64,000 nucleotides of DNA from SZUA-430 sp040080835 (lineage in GTDB: Bacteria; Pseudomonadota; Alphaproteobacteria; Micropepsales; Micropepsaceae), in NCBI GenBank assembly GCA_040080835.1, contig JBEBHP010000012.1, forward strand, positions 1-64,000, in the 5' to 3' direction. The position numbers and the translations under genes are program-made. Under the pieces are notes generated by a model. The model made no database searches and was not told the origin of the DNA. It was given only the letters and a program-made list of their open reading frames with translations. Shown piece after piece: positions 35,433 to 44,178 of this stretch. The stretch's first letter is position 1. Every line of letters begins with the position of its first letter.

Positions 35433-35545
35433 GTGCCCGCAGGCCTTTCCACAGAATTCGGAGCGTCAAGCTTGGCATGGCGACACGTGTGCCTGCAACG
35501 CCTGAGGCGCTTGCGTTTTGTGGCGCGGGGCCCGATATAGTCCCC

Positions 35546-35646
35546 CGGGAGGCTGGCGACGGACGAGTTCCTCGCCAATCCGGTCAGGTCCGGAAGGAAG
35601 CAGCCGCAACGAGTTTCGACTCGGGTCGTTCGTCAGCCTCTCACCT
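35546..35646 (+). ncRNA. ffs: Small signal recognition particle RNA (4.5S)
   Basis: The universally conserved SRP domain IV is present around 35581-35606 (GGTCAGGTCCGGAAGGAAGC followed by AGCC). The flanks pair as a long hairpin (GAGGCTG near 35549 with CAGCCTC at 35634-35640). It lies directly ahead of dnaX, the usual alphaproteobacterial location. Ends are estimated to within about 5 nt. Confidence 0.92.
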
Positions 35647-35661
35647 TTGGATCCTCAGGAC

Positions 35662-37473
35662 ATGGCTAACAAAAAGGACAAGGGGCCGACTCTATCTGGC
35701 CCCTCCGGTGCGGACGAACCGACATTGTCCCTCAGTGGTGGCGCAGCGAAGCCGGAAGCAGCCTACCGGGTGCTGGCGCGCAAGTATCGCCCTCAGACTT
35801 TCGAAGATGCCTTTATCGGGCAGGCCGCAATGGTTCGAACGCTTGCGAACGCGTTTGCTGCCGGGCGCATTGCCCACGCATTCATGCTTACTGGTGTCCG
35901 CGGGGTCGGCAAAACGACGACCGCACGTATCATCGCCAAGGCGCTGAACTGCATCGGGACTGACGGCAAGCGCACCGAGCCAACGGTTACGCCGTGCGGG
36001 AAGTGTGATCCTTGCGTGTCGATTGCCGAGTCACGCAGCGTCGATGTTTATGAAATGGACGCGGCCTCGCATACCGGCATTGATGACATACGCGAGATCA
36101 TCGAAGGTGTGCGCTATTCACCGGCGCAGGCTCGATACAAGGTCTACATCATCGATGAAGTCCACATGCTGTCGAAGGCCGCATTCAATGGATTGCTGAA
36201 GACACTTGAAGAGCCGCCGCCGCATGTGAAGTTCGCGTTTGCAACCACTGAAATCCGCAAGGTGCCAATCACTGTCCTGTCGCGCTGCCAGCGATTTGAC
36301 CTGAAGCGCATCACGGTCGAGGACCTTACCGGTCATCTCGCGCGCATCTGCGACGCAGAGAAACAAGTCGCGAGCGAGCAGGCGTTGCGACTGATTGCGC
36401 GGGCTGCAGAAGGCTCGGCGCGGGATGCGTTATCGTTGCTCGACCAGGCGTTTGCACATGCCGGTGGCGCCTCCATTGAGGAGGAGCCTGTGCGTTTGAT
36501 GCTGGGGCTTGCTGATCGCAGCCGCGGCCTTGAACTTTTCGAGCGCCTGATGCGCGGCGCCGTTGCCGAGGCTCTGGCCGAATTCCGCAACCAGTACGAT
36601 TCCGGTGCTGATCCACTTGCCGTCATGCAGGACATGACGCAGATCTGTCATGAAGTGACTCGCGTAAAGGTCAGCGGTGGTACGTCGATCTCGGGCGCAC
36701 CGGTTGAAGAGGCCAAGCGCGTTGCTGAACTCGGCGCGAAACTCAGCGTGCCGCAACTCGCGCGAACCTGGCAGCTCTTGCTCAAGGCGCTGTCTGAAGT
36801 TCAGTCTGCGCCGGATGCCGCCGCCGCCGCAGAGATGGCAATGGTTCGCATCGGCTTTGCGTCCGAATTACCGCCAACCGAACAGCTGGTTCGCAGCCTG
36901 GGATCGGGGCAGGGGGCGTCTGCGCCTGCACGCCCTTCAGGCGGAGCGGGTGCGTCGGCGCCCCCACCGGCGCCGAGCCTGCGCATGGCGTCTTCTGGCA
37001 ATGAGACCATGATAAGTCGGGCGCCCGAGCCTGTGATCGCGCGCGCCGCCCCCGATGCCTCTGCGGCACTGCAATCCTTGCTGCAGAGCTATCAGGACGT
37101 CGTTGAATTTGTGCGCGAGAAGCGCGAGATGCGTTTGCTGTACGCGTTAGAGAACTGGATTCACCTCGTTGCGTTCGAACCTGGTCGTATCGAGATGCGG
37201 GTTGAACCGGCCGCTCCATCTACGCTTCCGGGCGAGATTTCTGACCGCCTGACCAAGTGGACGGGCCAACGCTGGATCGTGTCTGTCTCGGGTGCCGAAG
37301 GCGAGATGACGATCACCGAACAGAAAGTGGCAATCGAAAAGGCACGGCGCGCGTCTGCCGAGCAAGACCCGCTGCTCAAGGCCGCGATGGCAATTTTTCC
37401 GGGAGCAAAACTTGTAGCGGTGCGTGACCGCGATGAATACGCAGCACCCATCGAAGGCGGGGAAGGCGAATGA
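35662..37473 (+). CDS. dnaX: DNA polymerase III subunits gamma and tau
   Basis: A 603-aa clamp-loader ATPase. The N-terminal AAA+ core (30-240) has Walker A GVRGVGKTT (78-86), a zinc module (Cys97, 112, 115, 118), YIIDEVHMLSKAAFNGLLKTLEEPP and the SRC box TVLSRCQRFDLKR. The C-terminal half is Pro/Ala-linked tau sequence that should bind the polymerase alpha subunit and helicase. The frame is open back through ffs, but ATG 35662 (MANKKDKGP) is the natural start. The stop overlaps ybaB by 4 bp (ATGA). Confidence 0.95.
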   Translation: MANKKDKGPTLSGPSGADEPTLSLSGGAAKPEAAYRVLARKYRPQTFEDAFIGQAAMVRTLANAFAAGRIAHAFMLTGVRGVGKTTTARIIAKALNCIGTDGKRTEPTVTPCGKCDPCVSIAESRSVDVYEMDAASHTGIDDIREIIEGVRYSPAQARYKVYIIDEVHMLSKAAFNGLLKTLEEPPPHVKFAFATTEIRKVPITVLSRCQRFDLKRITVEDLTGHLARICDAEKQVASEQALRLIARAAEGSARDALSLLDQAFAHAGGASIEEEPVRLMLGLADRSRGLELFERLMRGAVAEALAEFRNQYDSGADPLAVMQDMTQICHEVTRVKVSGGTSISGAPVEEAKRVAELGAKLSVPQLARTWQLLLKALSEVQSAPDAAAAAEMAMVRIGFASELPPTEQLVRSLGSGQGASAPARPSGGAGASAPPPAPSLRMASSGNETMISRAPEPVIARAAPDASAALQSLLQSYQDVVEFVREKREMRLLYALENWIHLVAFEPGRIEMRVEPAAPSTLPGEISDRLTKWTGQRWIVSVSGAEGEMTITEQKVAIEKARRASAEQDPLLKAAMAIFPGAKLVAVRDRDEYAAPIEGGEGE

Positions 37474-37787
37474 AGAATATTGGCGATTTGATGAAGCAGG
37501 CGCAGGTGCTGCAGCAGCGCTTCCAGGAAGCGCAGGACAAAGTCAATCTGCTTGAAGCCGAAGGACAGTCCGGCGGTGGCATGGTGAAGGTCACCATGAA
37601 CGGCAAGGGCAACGCCAGGTCGGTGCGCATCGATCCAACGCTCGCCGATCCGAAGGATGTGGGCATGCTCGAAGACCTGATTGTTGCGGCCATCAATGAT
37701 GCGCGCGCCAAGGTTGATGTTCGCACCGGCGAAGAGATGTCGAAGATGACCGGTGGCATTCCGTTGCCACCCGGCATGAAATTCTAG
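37470..37787 (+). CDS. ybaB: YbaB/EbfC family nucleoid-associated protein
   Basis: A 105-aa DNA-binding dimer (tweezer fold) with LMKQAQVLQQRFQEAQDKV, a G-x-V-KVTMNGKG sheet and DLIVAAINDA. It overlaps dnaX by 4 bp and sits 3 bp before recR, the classic dnaX-ybaB-recR order. It affects nucleoid structure and expression. Confidence 0.94.
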   Translation: MKNIGDLMKQAQVLQQRFQEAQDKVNLLEAEGQSGGGMVKVTMNGKGNARSVRIDPTLADPKDVGMLEDLIVAAINDARAKVDVRTGEEMSKMTGGIPLPPGMKF

Positions 37788-37790
37788 GCA

Positions 37791-38396
37791 ATGGCGCAAC
37801 CGCTTTCGGGACCGGAGATCGAGCGTCTGGTGCAACTGCTTGCGCGGTTGCCGGGACTGGGGCCGCGGTCAGCGCGGCGCGCGGCACTGTTCCTGCTGAA
37901 GAAGAAAGAGGCGCTGATGCTGCCGCTTGCGGCGGCAATGGACGAAGCGGGGCGCACGATCAAGTCATGCACGCTATGCGGCAACCTGGATTCAGCTGAA
38001 ACGTGTTCAGTGTGCGCCGACCCCAAGCGTGACTTCGGCCTTATCTGTGTGGTCGAAGATGTCGCCGATCTCTGGGCGCTTGAGCGCGCGGGCGTATTTC
38101 GCGGGCGCTATCATGTGCTGGGCGGGACGTTGTCGGCGCTTGACGGGCGGGGACCTGACCAGCTCAACATCGCGACGCTGGTTGACCGTGTGAATGCTGG
38201 CGGTATTCGCGAGGTGGTGCTGGGTCTAAACGCGACTGTTGAAGGACAGACCACCGCGCATTATGTCACCGACATGATTGCGGGATCGGGCGTCGCGGTG
38301 ACTCGGCTTGCGCACGGCGTGCCGGTGGGTGGCGAACTTGATTATCTGGATGAAGGCACGCTCGCGGCGGCGTTTGCTGCGCGAAGGGCGATGTAG
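37791..38396 (+). CDS. recR: Recombination mediator RecR
   Basis: A 201-aa protein of the RecFOR pathway. N-terminal HhH region (LPGLGPRSARRAALFLL), C4 zinc finger (CTLCGNLDSAETCSVC), Toprim domain (ICVVEDVADLWALERAGVFRGRYHVLGG) and C-terminal Walker B-like part (RLAHGVPVGGELDYLDEGTLAAA). Last gene of the dnaX block; a palindromic repeat follows. Confidence 0.96.
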   Translation: MAQPLSGPEIERLVQLLARLPGLGPRSARRAALFLLKKKEALMLPLAAAMDEAGRTIKSCTLCGNLDSAETCSVCADPKRDFGLICVVEDVADLWALERAGVFRGRYHVLGGTLSALDGRGPDQLNIATLVDRVNAGGIREVVLGLNATVEGQTTAHYVTDMIAGSGVAVTRLAHGVPVGGELDYLDEGTLAAAFAARRAM

Positions 38397-38427
38397 GCCT
38401 GGCGGTTCCCCTTCGCGTGCGCACGTA

Positions 38428-38509
38428 CTCCTCCGCCGAAGCGGTGGGAGAAAATGAGCGGGGATTTCCTCCCGCTTTAGCGGGGGAGGTGGCTACAGCC
38501 AGGAGGGGG
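38428..38509. repeat. Dispersed intergenic palindrome, copy A
   Basis: Between recR and the enoyl-CoA hydratase gene. Core: GGTGGGAGAAAATG, then TTTCCTCCCGCTTTAGCGGG, then GGAGGTGGCT. The CCCGCTTTAGCGGG part is a perfect hairpin. The same layout recurs at about 39380, 41290 and 41990. Confidence 0.7.
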
Positions 38510-39310
38510 TCAGCGACCGCGGAATACTGGTGGGCGCTTTTCGACGAAGGCGAGCGAGGCTGATTTGTGGTCTTCGGTCTGCATCGTTCGAACCATGTGG
38601 ATCGACTCGATGTCGAGTACATTTGCCAGTGTACCGTGCTCGGCCATGTTGAGGTTTTTCTTCATATAGCCGATGGCGACCGTCGGCATGCCCGCCAGTC
38701 GTTGTGCCAGCAACTGTCCCTCGCGTGCAAGATCGGCAGATGGCACTGCGCGGTTCACGATGCCGAGTGCGGCGGCCTCTGCGCCCGAGATTACGTCTGC
38801 TGTGAAATAGAGTTCGCGGGCCTTGGCCGGGCCCACCAGCTTGGTCAGGAAATAGCTTCCGCCGTAGTCGCCCGACGCGCCGATCTTCGAAAATGCCGTT
38901 GTCAGTTTGGCATTGTCGGCTGCGATCCGCAGGTCGCAGGCGAGTGCGATGGAAAGTCCGGCGCCCGCCGCAGCGCCTGGAATGATGGCAAGCGTCGGCT
39001 TCGGCATTTCGCGGAGCATGCGGCTGAAGTCGGCACCTGCCCGCAGCGTGTTCACGCGTTCATCGAAACTTGGCGCCACGGCGCCTTCGTTCTTGTTCGC
39101 GACAAAGCCCTTCACGTCGCCGCCAGCACAAAAGGCGCCGCCTGCGCCCGTGATGACGACTGCGCGAACCTTGGGATCGAGTGCCAATCGGGGCGCTGCC
39201 GCCGCGAGCGCCTGAATCAACTCAGCTGTCAACGCGTTGCGCGCTTCGGGTCGGTTGAACGTCAGCGTGGCAATGCCGTCTTCAAACGATTCGATCAGGT
39301 GGTCGGTCAT
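38510..39310 (-). CDS. Enoyl-CoA hydratase/isomerase family protein
   Basis: A 266-aa crotonase-fold enzyme, probably beta-oxidation or related acyl-CoA chemistry. Oxyanion-hole loops: TGAGGAFCAGGDVKGF and IPGAAAGAGLSIALACDLRIAA. The C-terminal FVEKRPPVFRGR is typical of enoyl-CoA hydratases. ATG 39310 has GGAGAG 4 bp upstream; the frame is open to 39622 but that extension has no family match. Substrate is not predictable. Confidence 0.9.
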   Translation of the reverse strand: MTDHLIESFEDGIATLTFNRPEARNALTAELIQALAAAAPRLALDPKVRAVVITGAGGAFCAGGDVKGFVANKNEGAVAPSFDERVNTLRAGADFSRMLREMPKPTLAIIPGAAAGAGLSIALACDLRIAADNAKLTTAFSKIGASGDYGGSYFLTKLVGPAKARELYFTADVISGAEAAALGIVNRAVPSADLAREGQLLAQRLAGMPTVAIGYMKKNLNMAEHGTLANVLDIESIHMVRTMQTEDHKSASLAFVEKRPPVFRGR

Positions 39311-39379
39311 TAGGCTCTCCAGTTGCATTTCTGATGTGCATATGAACGAAAGGTTTGGCGAGAGGCAAATGGTTATATT

Positions 39380-39430
39380 GGGGTTTTCCTCTACCGCTTT
39401 GGCGGGGGAGGTGGTTGCGGTCCAAGGGGG
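39380..39430. repeat. Dispersed intergenic palindrome, copy B
   Basis: Shorter copy of the family: TTTTCCTCTACCGCTTTGGCGG followed by GGGAGGTGGTTGCGG. It lies in the divergent gap between the enoyl-CoA hydratase and the CVNH protein genes. Confidence 0.6.
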
Positions 39431-39622
39431 ATTTTCGTTGCTGCCTGAATTTCGGATGAACAGGAAATGACACAGGCGTGTCTCGACAGGCGTCTGGCGT
39501 GGTGTCACAAGGGGCGCGCGTGGAACCGGCGCACATGTTGCGCGTTGTGTTCGGGAGTTCGTGCGGCGTTGCGCACCGCAAAACGCTTCGACGGTGTCGA
39601 TGCGACCAAAAAAGGGAAGCAA

Positions 39623-41257
39623 ATGAAAAATTCGATCGCCAGACGCATTCGAAGTGCCGGCATCCGATCGCTGAAACTATTGCCCGTGCTTGCGGGTTCG
39701 CTCGTGCTGACGCTGGTCAGCCTGCCAGGCGCCAGTGCGGCACCGGCGCCGCAAGGTTCCTATCAGCAATCGTGCCGGGACGTTCGTGCCAACAACCGCG
39801 TTCTGAGAGCACAGTGCCAGACGAGGCGTGGCGACTACACGCCTGCACGGCTTGACGCGTATCCAGATTGTGGCGGCGACATCGCCAATGTCGATGGTCG
39901 CCTTGTGTGCCGGGAAGGCCAGGGAGATATCGTTCTGTTCGAGGATGCCTATTTCCGTGGACGCTCGTTGTCCACGAACGTCGATGTCGTGAATTTTCCA
40001 CGCTGGATGAACGATCGTACGTCTTCGATTCGGGTGCGTCGTGGCACCTGGCAGGTCTGTGTTGATTCAAAGTTTCGTGGGCGCTGCCAACTCGTGCGCA
40101 GCGACGTACCGGACCTGAAGCGACTGGGTTTCAACGACCGGATTTCATCCTTGCGTCTCGTGCAGTCACGACCGGAGGGCAGCTATCTCCAGTCATGCAG
40201 CAACATTGACTACGATGGGCGCTTCCTGAATGCAGATTGTCGCGACCGGCGCGGGCGCATTGTGAGGGCTCGCCTGGATGTGCGTTCGTGCGAACGTGGT
40301 GCTGACATCTACAACCGCAATGGCGATCTGTTCTGCGACGATCGCCGCAGTGACGGATATGACAATCGCAACAATGGCGGTTACGGTAACGGCGGACAGG
40401 GCAATGATGATTACGGCAATGGCCGGGATGGACGCGACCGGAACGACAACAACGGCGCTGATGGTGCAAGGCTCCCGCGCGGCTCTTATGCGCAAACATG
40501 CCGATACGCGCGTGTGGAAGACGACATCCTTCAGGCTGAGTGCCAGGACCGAAGCGGGAAGTGGCGCCGGGCCTCTCTGAATATCGGGGGGTGTCGAAGC
40601 GAAATCACGAACGACAACGGCGAGCTGAAGTGCGGCGGCGGATATGCGCCACCACCTCCACCGCCGCTTGGTCAGGCAGCGCCGCCTCCACCGCCGATGC
40701 AGGGGCCTCCGGCGCCGCCAGTGCCGACGCTTCCGCCACCTCAGCCACCTCAGCCGTTGCCCGCAGGCAGCTATCAGCAAAGCTGCCGCAGCATGGGCGT
40801 TGAGCGCGGTACTCTGAGTGGTGAATGCAAGACCACGAACGGAGACTGGCGTACAACATCGCTTGGCCTGCGTTCGTGTCCGCAAGGGGCAGACATTGGA
40901 AATGACAACGGCGTGCTGAAATGTGTCAGCGCGCTGCCTCCGGCGCCACCGCCGCCGCAAGCGCCAGTGGTGTTGCCGCCTCCGCCGGCACCATCGCTGC
41001 CTCCACCGTCGGCTCCGCTGCCGACGCCTGCCCCTCCCCAGCAGGGAGATCGCCAGCCACCCGCCGGGTCCTATCAGCAGAGCTGCCAGAACCTGACTGT
41101 TGAACGCGGTACGCTCAAGGGGCAGTGCAAGGATGCGGCTGGAGCCTTGAAGGACACGTCGATCGGACTGCGTGACTGTCGCGGGGCGCCGGACATCACG
41201 AACGAGAATGGCGTTCTTGCATGCGTTGCGCCGCCTCGGGCTGACAGGCCGCAGTGA
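39623..41257 (+). CDS. Secreted multi-domain CVNH lectin-like protein with beta/gamma-crystallin domain
   Basis: A 544-aa exported protein (signal peptide residues 1-39, ...PGASA-AP). I count five cyanovirin-N homology (CVNH) repeats at about 45-96, 186-238, 287-337, 381-434 and 481-534. Each begins GSYxQSC, has a central C and ends in NGxLxC. A beta/gamma-crystallin-like unit pair (about 102-180, DIVLFEDAYFRGRSL...WQVCVDSKFRGRCQLV) lies between repeats 1 and 2. Linkers are Asn/Gly/Asp-rich (240-285) or Pro-rich (341-380, 438-480). CVNH domains bind glycans in known cases; the ligand here is unknown. ATG 39623 has AAGGGAAG upstream and the only sensible signal peptide. Confidence 0.85.
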   Translation: MKNSIARRIRSAGIRSLKLLPVLAGSLVLTLVSLPGASAAPAPQGSYQQSCRDVRANNRVLRAQCQTRRGDYTPARLDAYPDCGGDIANVDGRLVCREGQGDIVLFEDAYFRGRSLSTNVDVVNFPRWMNDRTSSIRVRRGTWQVCVDSKFRGRCQLVRSDVPDLKRLGFNDRISSLRLVQSRPEGSYLQSCSNIDYDGRFLNADCRDRRGRIVRARLDVRSCERGADIYNRNGDLFCDDRRSDGYDNRNNGGYGNGGQGNDDYGNGRDGRDRNDNNGADGARLPRGSYAQTCRYARVEDDILQAECQDRSGKWRRASLNIGGCRSEITNDNGELKCGGGYAPPPPPPLGQAAPPPPPMQGPPAPPVPTLPPPQPPQPLPAGSYQQSCRSMGVERGTLSGECKTTNGDWRTTSLGLRSCPQGADIGNDNGVLKCVSALPPAPPPPQAPVVLPPPPAPSLPPPSAPLPTPAPPQQGDRQPPAGSYQQSCQNLTVERGTLKGQCKDAAGALKDTSIGLRDCRGAPDITNENGVLACVAPPRADRPQ

Positions 41258-41281
41258 ATGAAGAGGGGAGAGCCGTTCGCG

Positions 41282-41360
41282 GCTCCCCCCTCTCGATGAA
41301 TCGGTGGAAGAAAATGAACAGGGTTTTCCTCCACCGCTTAGGCGAGAGACGTAGCTGCCC
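41282..41360. repeat. Dispersed intergenic palindrome, copy C
   Basis: Contains CCCCCCTCTCGATGAATCGG, then TGGAAGAAAATGAACAGGGT, then TTTCCTCCACCGCTTAGGCG. It follows the CVNH gene and is aligned with copy D over the GATxAATCGGTGG and TTTTCCTCC portions. Confidence 0.65.
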
Positions 41361-41398
41361 ATCGCGGTATGCGATGCTGCAGAGGGAAGGGGAAGGTT

Positions 41399-41872
41399 TC
41401 AGAGCTTCCGCCTGCTCCGGTTCACCGCTTCATCGAGCGCCTGCAGGAAGCGCGAGCGGTCGGCGGGTGCGAACGGCTTGGGCCCACCCGTAGTTTCACC
41501 CATCGAACGCAAGTGCTCCATAATCCCGCGCTGGGCCAGAGCTGCGCCGATCGAGCTGGTCGTGAAGGCGCGGCCGGTCGGACCGATGACTTCGGCACTC
41601 GATTGGAGGCAGCGATGGGCGAGCGGGATATCGGCTGTGACCACGATGTCTGCCGCGCCTGCGCGTTCGGCGATCCAGTCGTCGGCGACGTCAGGGCCCT
41701 GCTCGACGACCACCATTTCGATCAACGGGTCCTGAGGCACGCGCACGCCGCCGTTTGAAATCACGTAGACCTTGAGCGCATAACGCCGCGCCACGCGGTA
41801 GACTTCTTCCTTCACCGGGCAGGCGTCGGCATCGATGAAGATTTCGACGCGTTTTTCGGTGGGAGTGGGCAC
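41399..41872 (-). CDS. YaiI/YqxD family (DUF188) protein
   Basis: A 157-aa PIN-like protein. Family marks: IFIDADACPVKEEVYRVARR, ISNGGVRVP, VVTADIPLAHRCL and TTSSIGAALAQRGIMEHLRSMGETTGGPKPF. GTG start at 41872, with AAGGA 6 bp upstream; a longer frame to 41926 lacks support. Possibly a nuclease from the fold; function is undefined. Confidence 0.88.
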   Translation of the reverse strand: MPTPTEKRVEIFIDADACPVKEEVYRVARRYALKVYVISNGGVRVPQDPLIEMVVVEQGPDVADDWIAERAGAADIVVTADIPLAHRCLQSSAEVIGPTGRAFTTSSIGAALAQRGIMEHLRSMGETTGGPKPFAPADRSRFLQALDEAVNRSRRKL

Positions 41873-41942
41873 GGCGGGTCCTTCGTGGTGGGACTTCGGT
41901 CTACAGTTCCTGCTGCCGCGCAGCAAGGATGGCTTGTGCGCG

Positions 41943-42086
41943 GTCCCCCCTCCCGTGCAGCAAGCTGCGCACCTACTCCCCCCGATAAATCGGTGGCAGA
42001 AAAGGAATTTTCCTCCAGCGCTTTAGCGGGGGAGGTGGCTGCGCCTACCGGAGCCTTGGCGAAGGCAGGCTGCAGATGGAGGGGGT
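41943..42086. repeat. Dispersed intergenic palindrome, copy D (fullest)
   Basis: Longest copy, filling most of the gap between the YaiI and TetR genes. It has outer CCCCCCTCCCGTGCAGC and GCTGCAGATGGAGGGGG arms and the inner GATAAATCGGTGGCAGAAAA, TTTTCCTCCAGCGCTTTAGC and GGGGGAGGTGGCTGCG motifs. It overlaps the last base of the TetR gene. Confidence 0.7.
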
Positions 42087-42712
42087 TACTTTGCGCCGAC
42101 GAGCAGCGGCAGCAGGGCGCGTTCGGCTTGCGCGAGCATGACACTGCGAGGGATGGCGGGGGTTGAGGCTTCGCCTTCAAGGACGGTGTCGGCGAGACGT
42201 TCGACGATGCTGAGTGTCAGCAGAAGTGCAGCACGGTTGCGGGTGGGGGAGAGGCCGGTTGCGTCTGCGAGGAGGTCGAGCTGACGGGCGCGCGAATGGC
42301 GCAAAGCTTCTGCCACTGTGGGCTCGATGCGGGCGACGGCGCGGATGCCGGTTCGGAATGACGTCCATGCGCCGTGGAATTCGACGATGAAAGAGAGCGC
42401 GCGCTGCAGCCTTGCGCGAACGGATCCACCGCCCGCCATCGTTTCGCGCAGGCCGTTCCATTCCTCGACCACATAGTCCTCGTAAACCGCGAGCAACACG
42501 GACGTCTTGTCGTCGAAGTGCTTGTAGAAGCTGGCCGGCGCATAGCCGGCCGTGCGGGCGATCGCATTGGTGTCAGTCGCGAAATAACCGGGACCGTTGA
42601 AGATCTGCGCTGCGGCATCAACCAGCGCGCGACGGGTGGCCGCCGAATTGCGGGGGCGCCGGGCGCGGGCCTGGCGAGAAGGCGGTTTTGCCTGATTTTT
42701 GACATTGCTCAT
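42086..42712 (-). CDS. TetR family transcriptional regulator
   Basis: A 208-aa regulator. HTH at about 28-72 (RRALVDAAAQIFNGPGYFATDTNAIARTAGYAPASFYKHFDDKTSVLLAVYEDY), then a helical ligand domain with no recognisable ligand signature. Divergent from the membrane protein gene beginning at 42768, its likeliest target. Confidence 0.88.
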   Translation of the reverse strand: MSNVKNQAKPPSRQARARRPRNSAATRRALVDAAAQIFNGPGYFATDTNAIARTAGYAPASFYKHFDDKTSVLLAVYEDYVVEEWNGLRETMAGGGSVRARLQRALSFIVEFHGAWTSFRTGIRAVARIEPTVAEALRHSRARQLDLLADATGLSPTRNRAALLLTLSIVERLADTVLEGEASTPAIPRSVMLAQAERALLPLLVGAK

Positions 42713-42715
42713 TAT

Positions 42716-42733
42716 GGTGATATAAACATCATC
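42716..42733. promoter_or_regulatory. Candidate TetR operator
   Basis: GGTGATATAAACATCATC is an imperfect 18-bp dyad (TGAT-T / A-ATCA). It lies 4 bp from the TetR start codon and in the AT-rich divergent region ahead of the membrane protein gene, where an autoregulator would bind. Supported by symmetry and place only. Confidence 0.35.
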
Positions 42734-42767
42734 TTAAGTGATAGAAAAATCATTTACGAGGTATCCG

Positions 42768-43430
42768 ATGTCACGCCTGTTGACCATTTCCGCTTTTCTG
42801 GCTGTTGCCACCACTGGAATCCTGACCGTCATGCTGATGATAGCGCTGCGTTCTGGCGTGACACAGCAGAAGTTCGAAACGATCAGCGCGCTTGCGGACT
42901 ATACGTCTGCGTTCCTGGCCGCACGCCAGCCGATCTTGACGACGCTTACTTTCGACAACCTGTTCATCCTGGCCTATACAGGAACGATCGCGATTGCGAT
43001 GGCAGGACTGCGCACGGCCGAAAACCGCTGGATTGCGGGGGCAGCGGCTGTTGGCATTGTTGCGGCGGGTCTGCTCGACTATGCCGAGAACCTGCATTTT
43101 CTTACGATGTATGCGGGACTTGATGCGGGTATGGACATCACCTCGGGCGAACTTGCGCAGCGCATGTGGGCCAGCCTCATGAAGTGGCATATCGGGTATG
43201 CCGCGATGTTTGCGGCAGGGTTCGTGATCCCCGTGCGCGGGCCTGTGAGTTTTGTGCTGGTGTGGAGCCTGCGCATTGTGCTGCCCGTGGTGGGCGTGCT
43301 TGTTTACACCGGTCCGCAGGACATGCGGCCGCTTTTTGGCCTTGCGCGCTACGTTCTGATGCTGGTCGGCTTTGTGATGATGGCGATCGTGTTCAGCAAC
43401 GAAGCTGCGCGGGCGAGGGAAGCGGGCTGA
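42768..43430 (+). CDS. Multi-pass membrane protein, unknown function
   Basis: A 220-aa protein with about six hydrophobic helices (start MSRLLTISAFLAVATTGILT; end FVMMAIVFSNEAARAREAG). ATG 42768 follows GAGG at 5 bp. Divergent from a TetR gene and 33 bp before a DUF4336 gene. I recognise no catalytic or transport motif. Confidence 0.75.
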   Translation: MSRLLTISAFLAVATTGILTVMLMIALRSGVTQQKFETISALADYTSAFLAARQPILTTLTFDNLFILAYTGTIAIAMAGLRTAENRWIAGAAAVGIVAAGLLDYAENLHFLTMYAGLDAGMDITSGELAQRMWASLMKWHIGYAAMFAAGFVIPVRGPVSFVLVWSLRIVLPVVGVLVYTGPQDMRPLFGLARYVLMLVGFVMMAIVFSNEAARAREAG

Positions 43431-43463
43431 GCGGTTGCGGGGGCCGCGAGCGAGGGTGCATCA

Positions 43464-44153
43464 GTGCTGAAGGAATTTGGTCCGGACATCTGGATTGCGG
43501 ATGGAGCGACCGTATCGACTGCCGGTTTTCGCTATGGTACCCGGATGGTGATCATCCGACTGGAGGACGGTGGCCTCTTCATCTGGTCGCCGGTCGGGCT
43601 TGGCGAGGCGTTGCGGGCGGAGGTGGATGCGCTTGGCACCGTGCGCTTCCTGGTCCCGCCCAACGCGCTGCACCACCTGTTCGTGGGTGAATGGCTTCGT
43701 GCCTATCCCAATGCGAAGGTCTACGCACCCCCGGGCCTGCGGAAGAAGCGACCGGATCTCGTGTTCGCGGGCGATCTCAACGATGATGTGGTTGGTGACT
43801 GGGCTGATGAGATCGAGCAGGTCGTGGTCCGAGGCAGTCTCATTGCGACGGAGGTTGTCTTTTTCCATCGCAAAAGCGGCACGGTGCTGTTCACTGATCT
43901 CGTGCAGCAGTTTCCGGAGAACTGGTTTTCAGGCTGGCGCGCCGTGGTTGCGCGGCTTGACCTCATGTTGGAGCCTGAGCCCGCTGTGCCTCGCAAGTTT
44001 CGTTTGGCTTTCGTCAACCGAAACGCTGCGCGTTCTGCACTCAGGCGCATACTGCAGTGGCCTTGCGAGAAAGTGCTGATGGCGCATGCGCCGCCGGTCA
44101 TGGCGAACGGACGCGCCTTTATCGGTCGCGCGTTTCACTGGCTGACTGGCTGA
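43464..44153 (+). CDS. DUF4336 family protein
   Basis: A 229-aa protein, GTG start. DUF4336 proteins have a metallo-beta-lactamase-like layout. Here I see MVIIRLEDGGLFIWSPVGL, VRFLVPPNALHHLFVGEWLRAYPNAKVYAPPGLRKKRPDL and FFHRKSGTVLFTDLVQQF. The metal-binding HxHxDH motif is not intact (NALHHLF instead), so enzymatic activity is doubtful. Last host gene before the integrated element. Confidence 0.8.
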   Translation: MLKEFGPDIWIADGATVSTAGFRYGTRMVIIRLEDGGLFIWSPVGLGEALRAEVDALGTVRFLVPPNALHHLFVGEWLRAYPNAKVYAPPGLRKKRPDLVFAGDLNDDVVGDWADEIEQVVVRGSLIATEVVFFHRKSGTVLFTDLVQQFPENWFSGWRAVVARLDLMLEPEPAVPRKFRLAFVNRNAARSALRRILQWPCEKVLMAHAPPVMANGRAFIGRAFHWLTG

Positions 44154-44178
44154 CCGGGTCTTGCTGGATCGGGAGGGG

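Noticed and set aside
38567..39313. 248-aa plus-strand frame
   Set aside because: Shadow of the enoyl-CoA hydratase gene, Cys/His/Arg-rich without motif.
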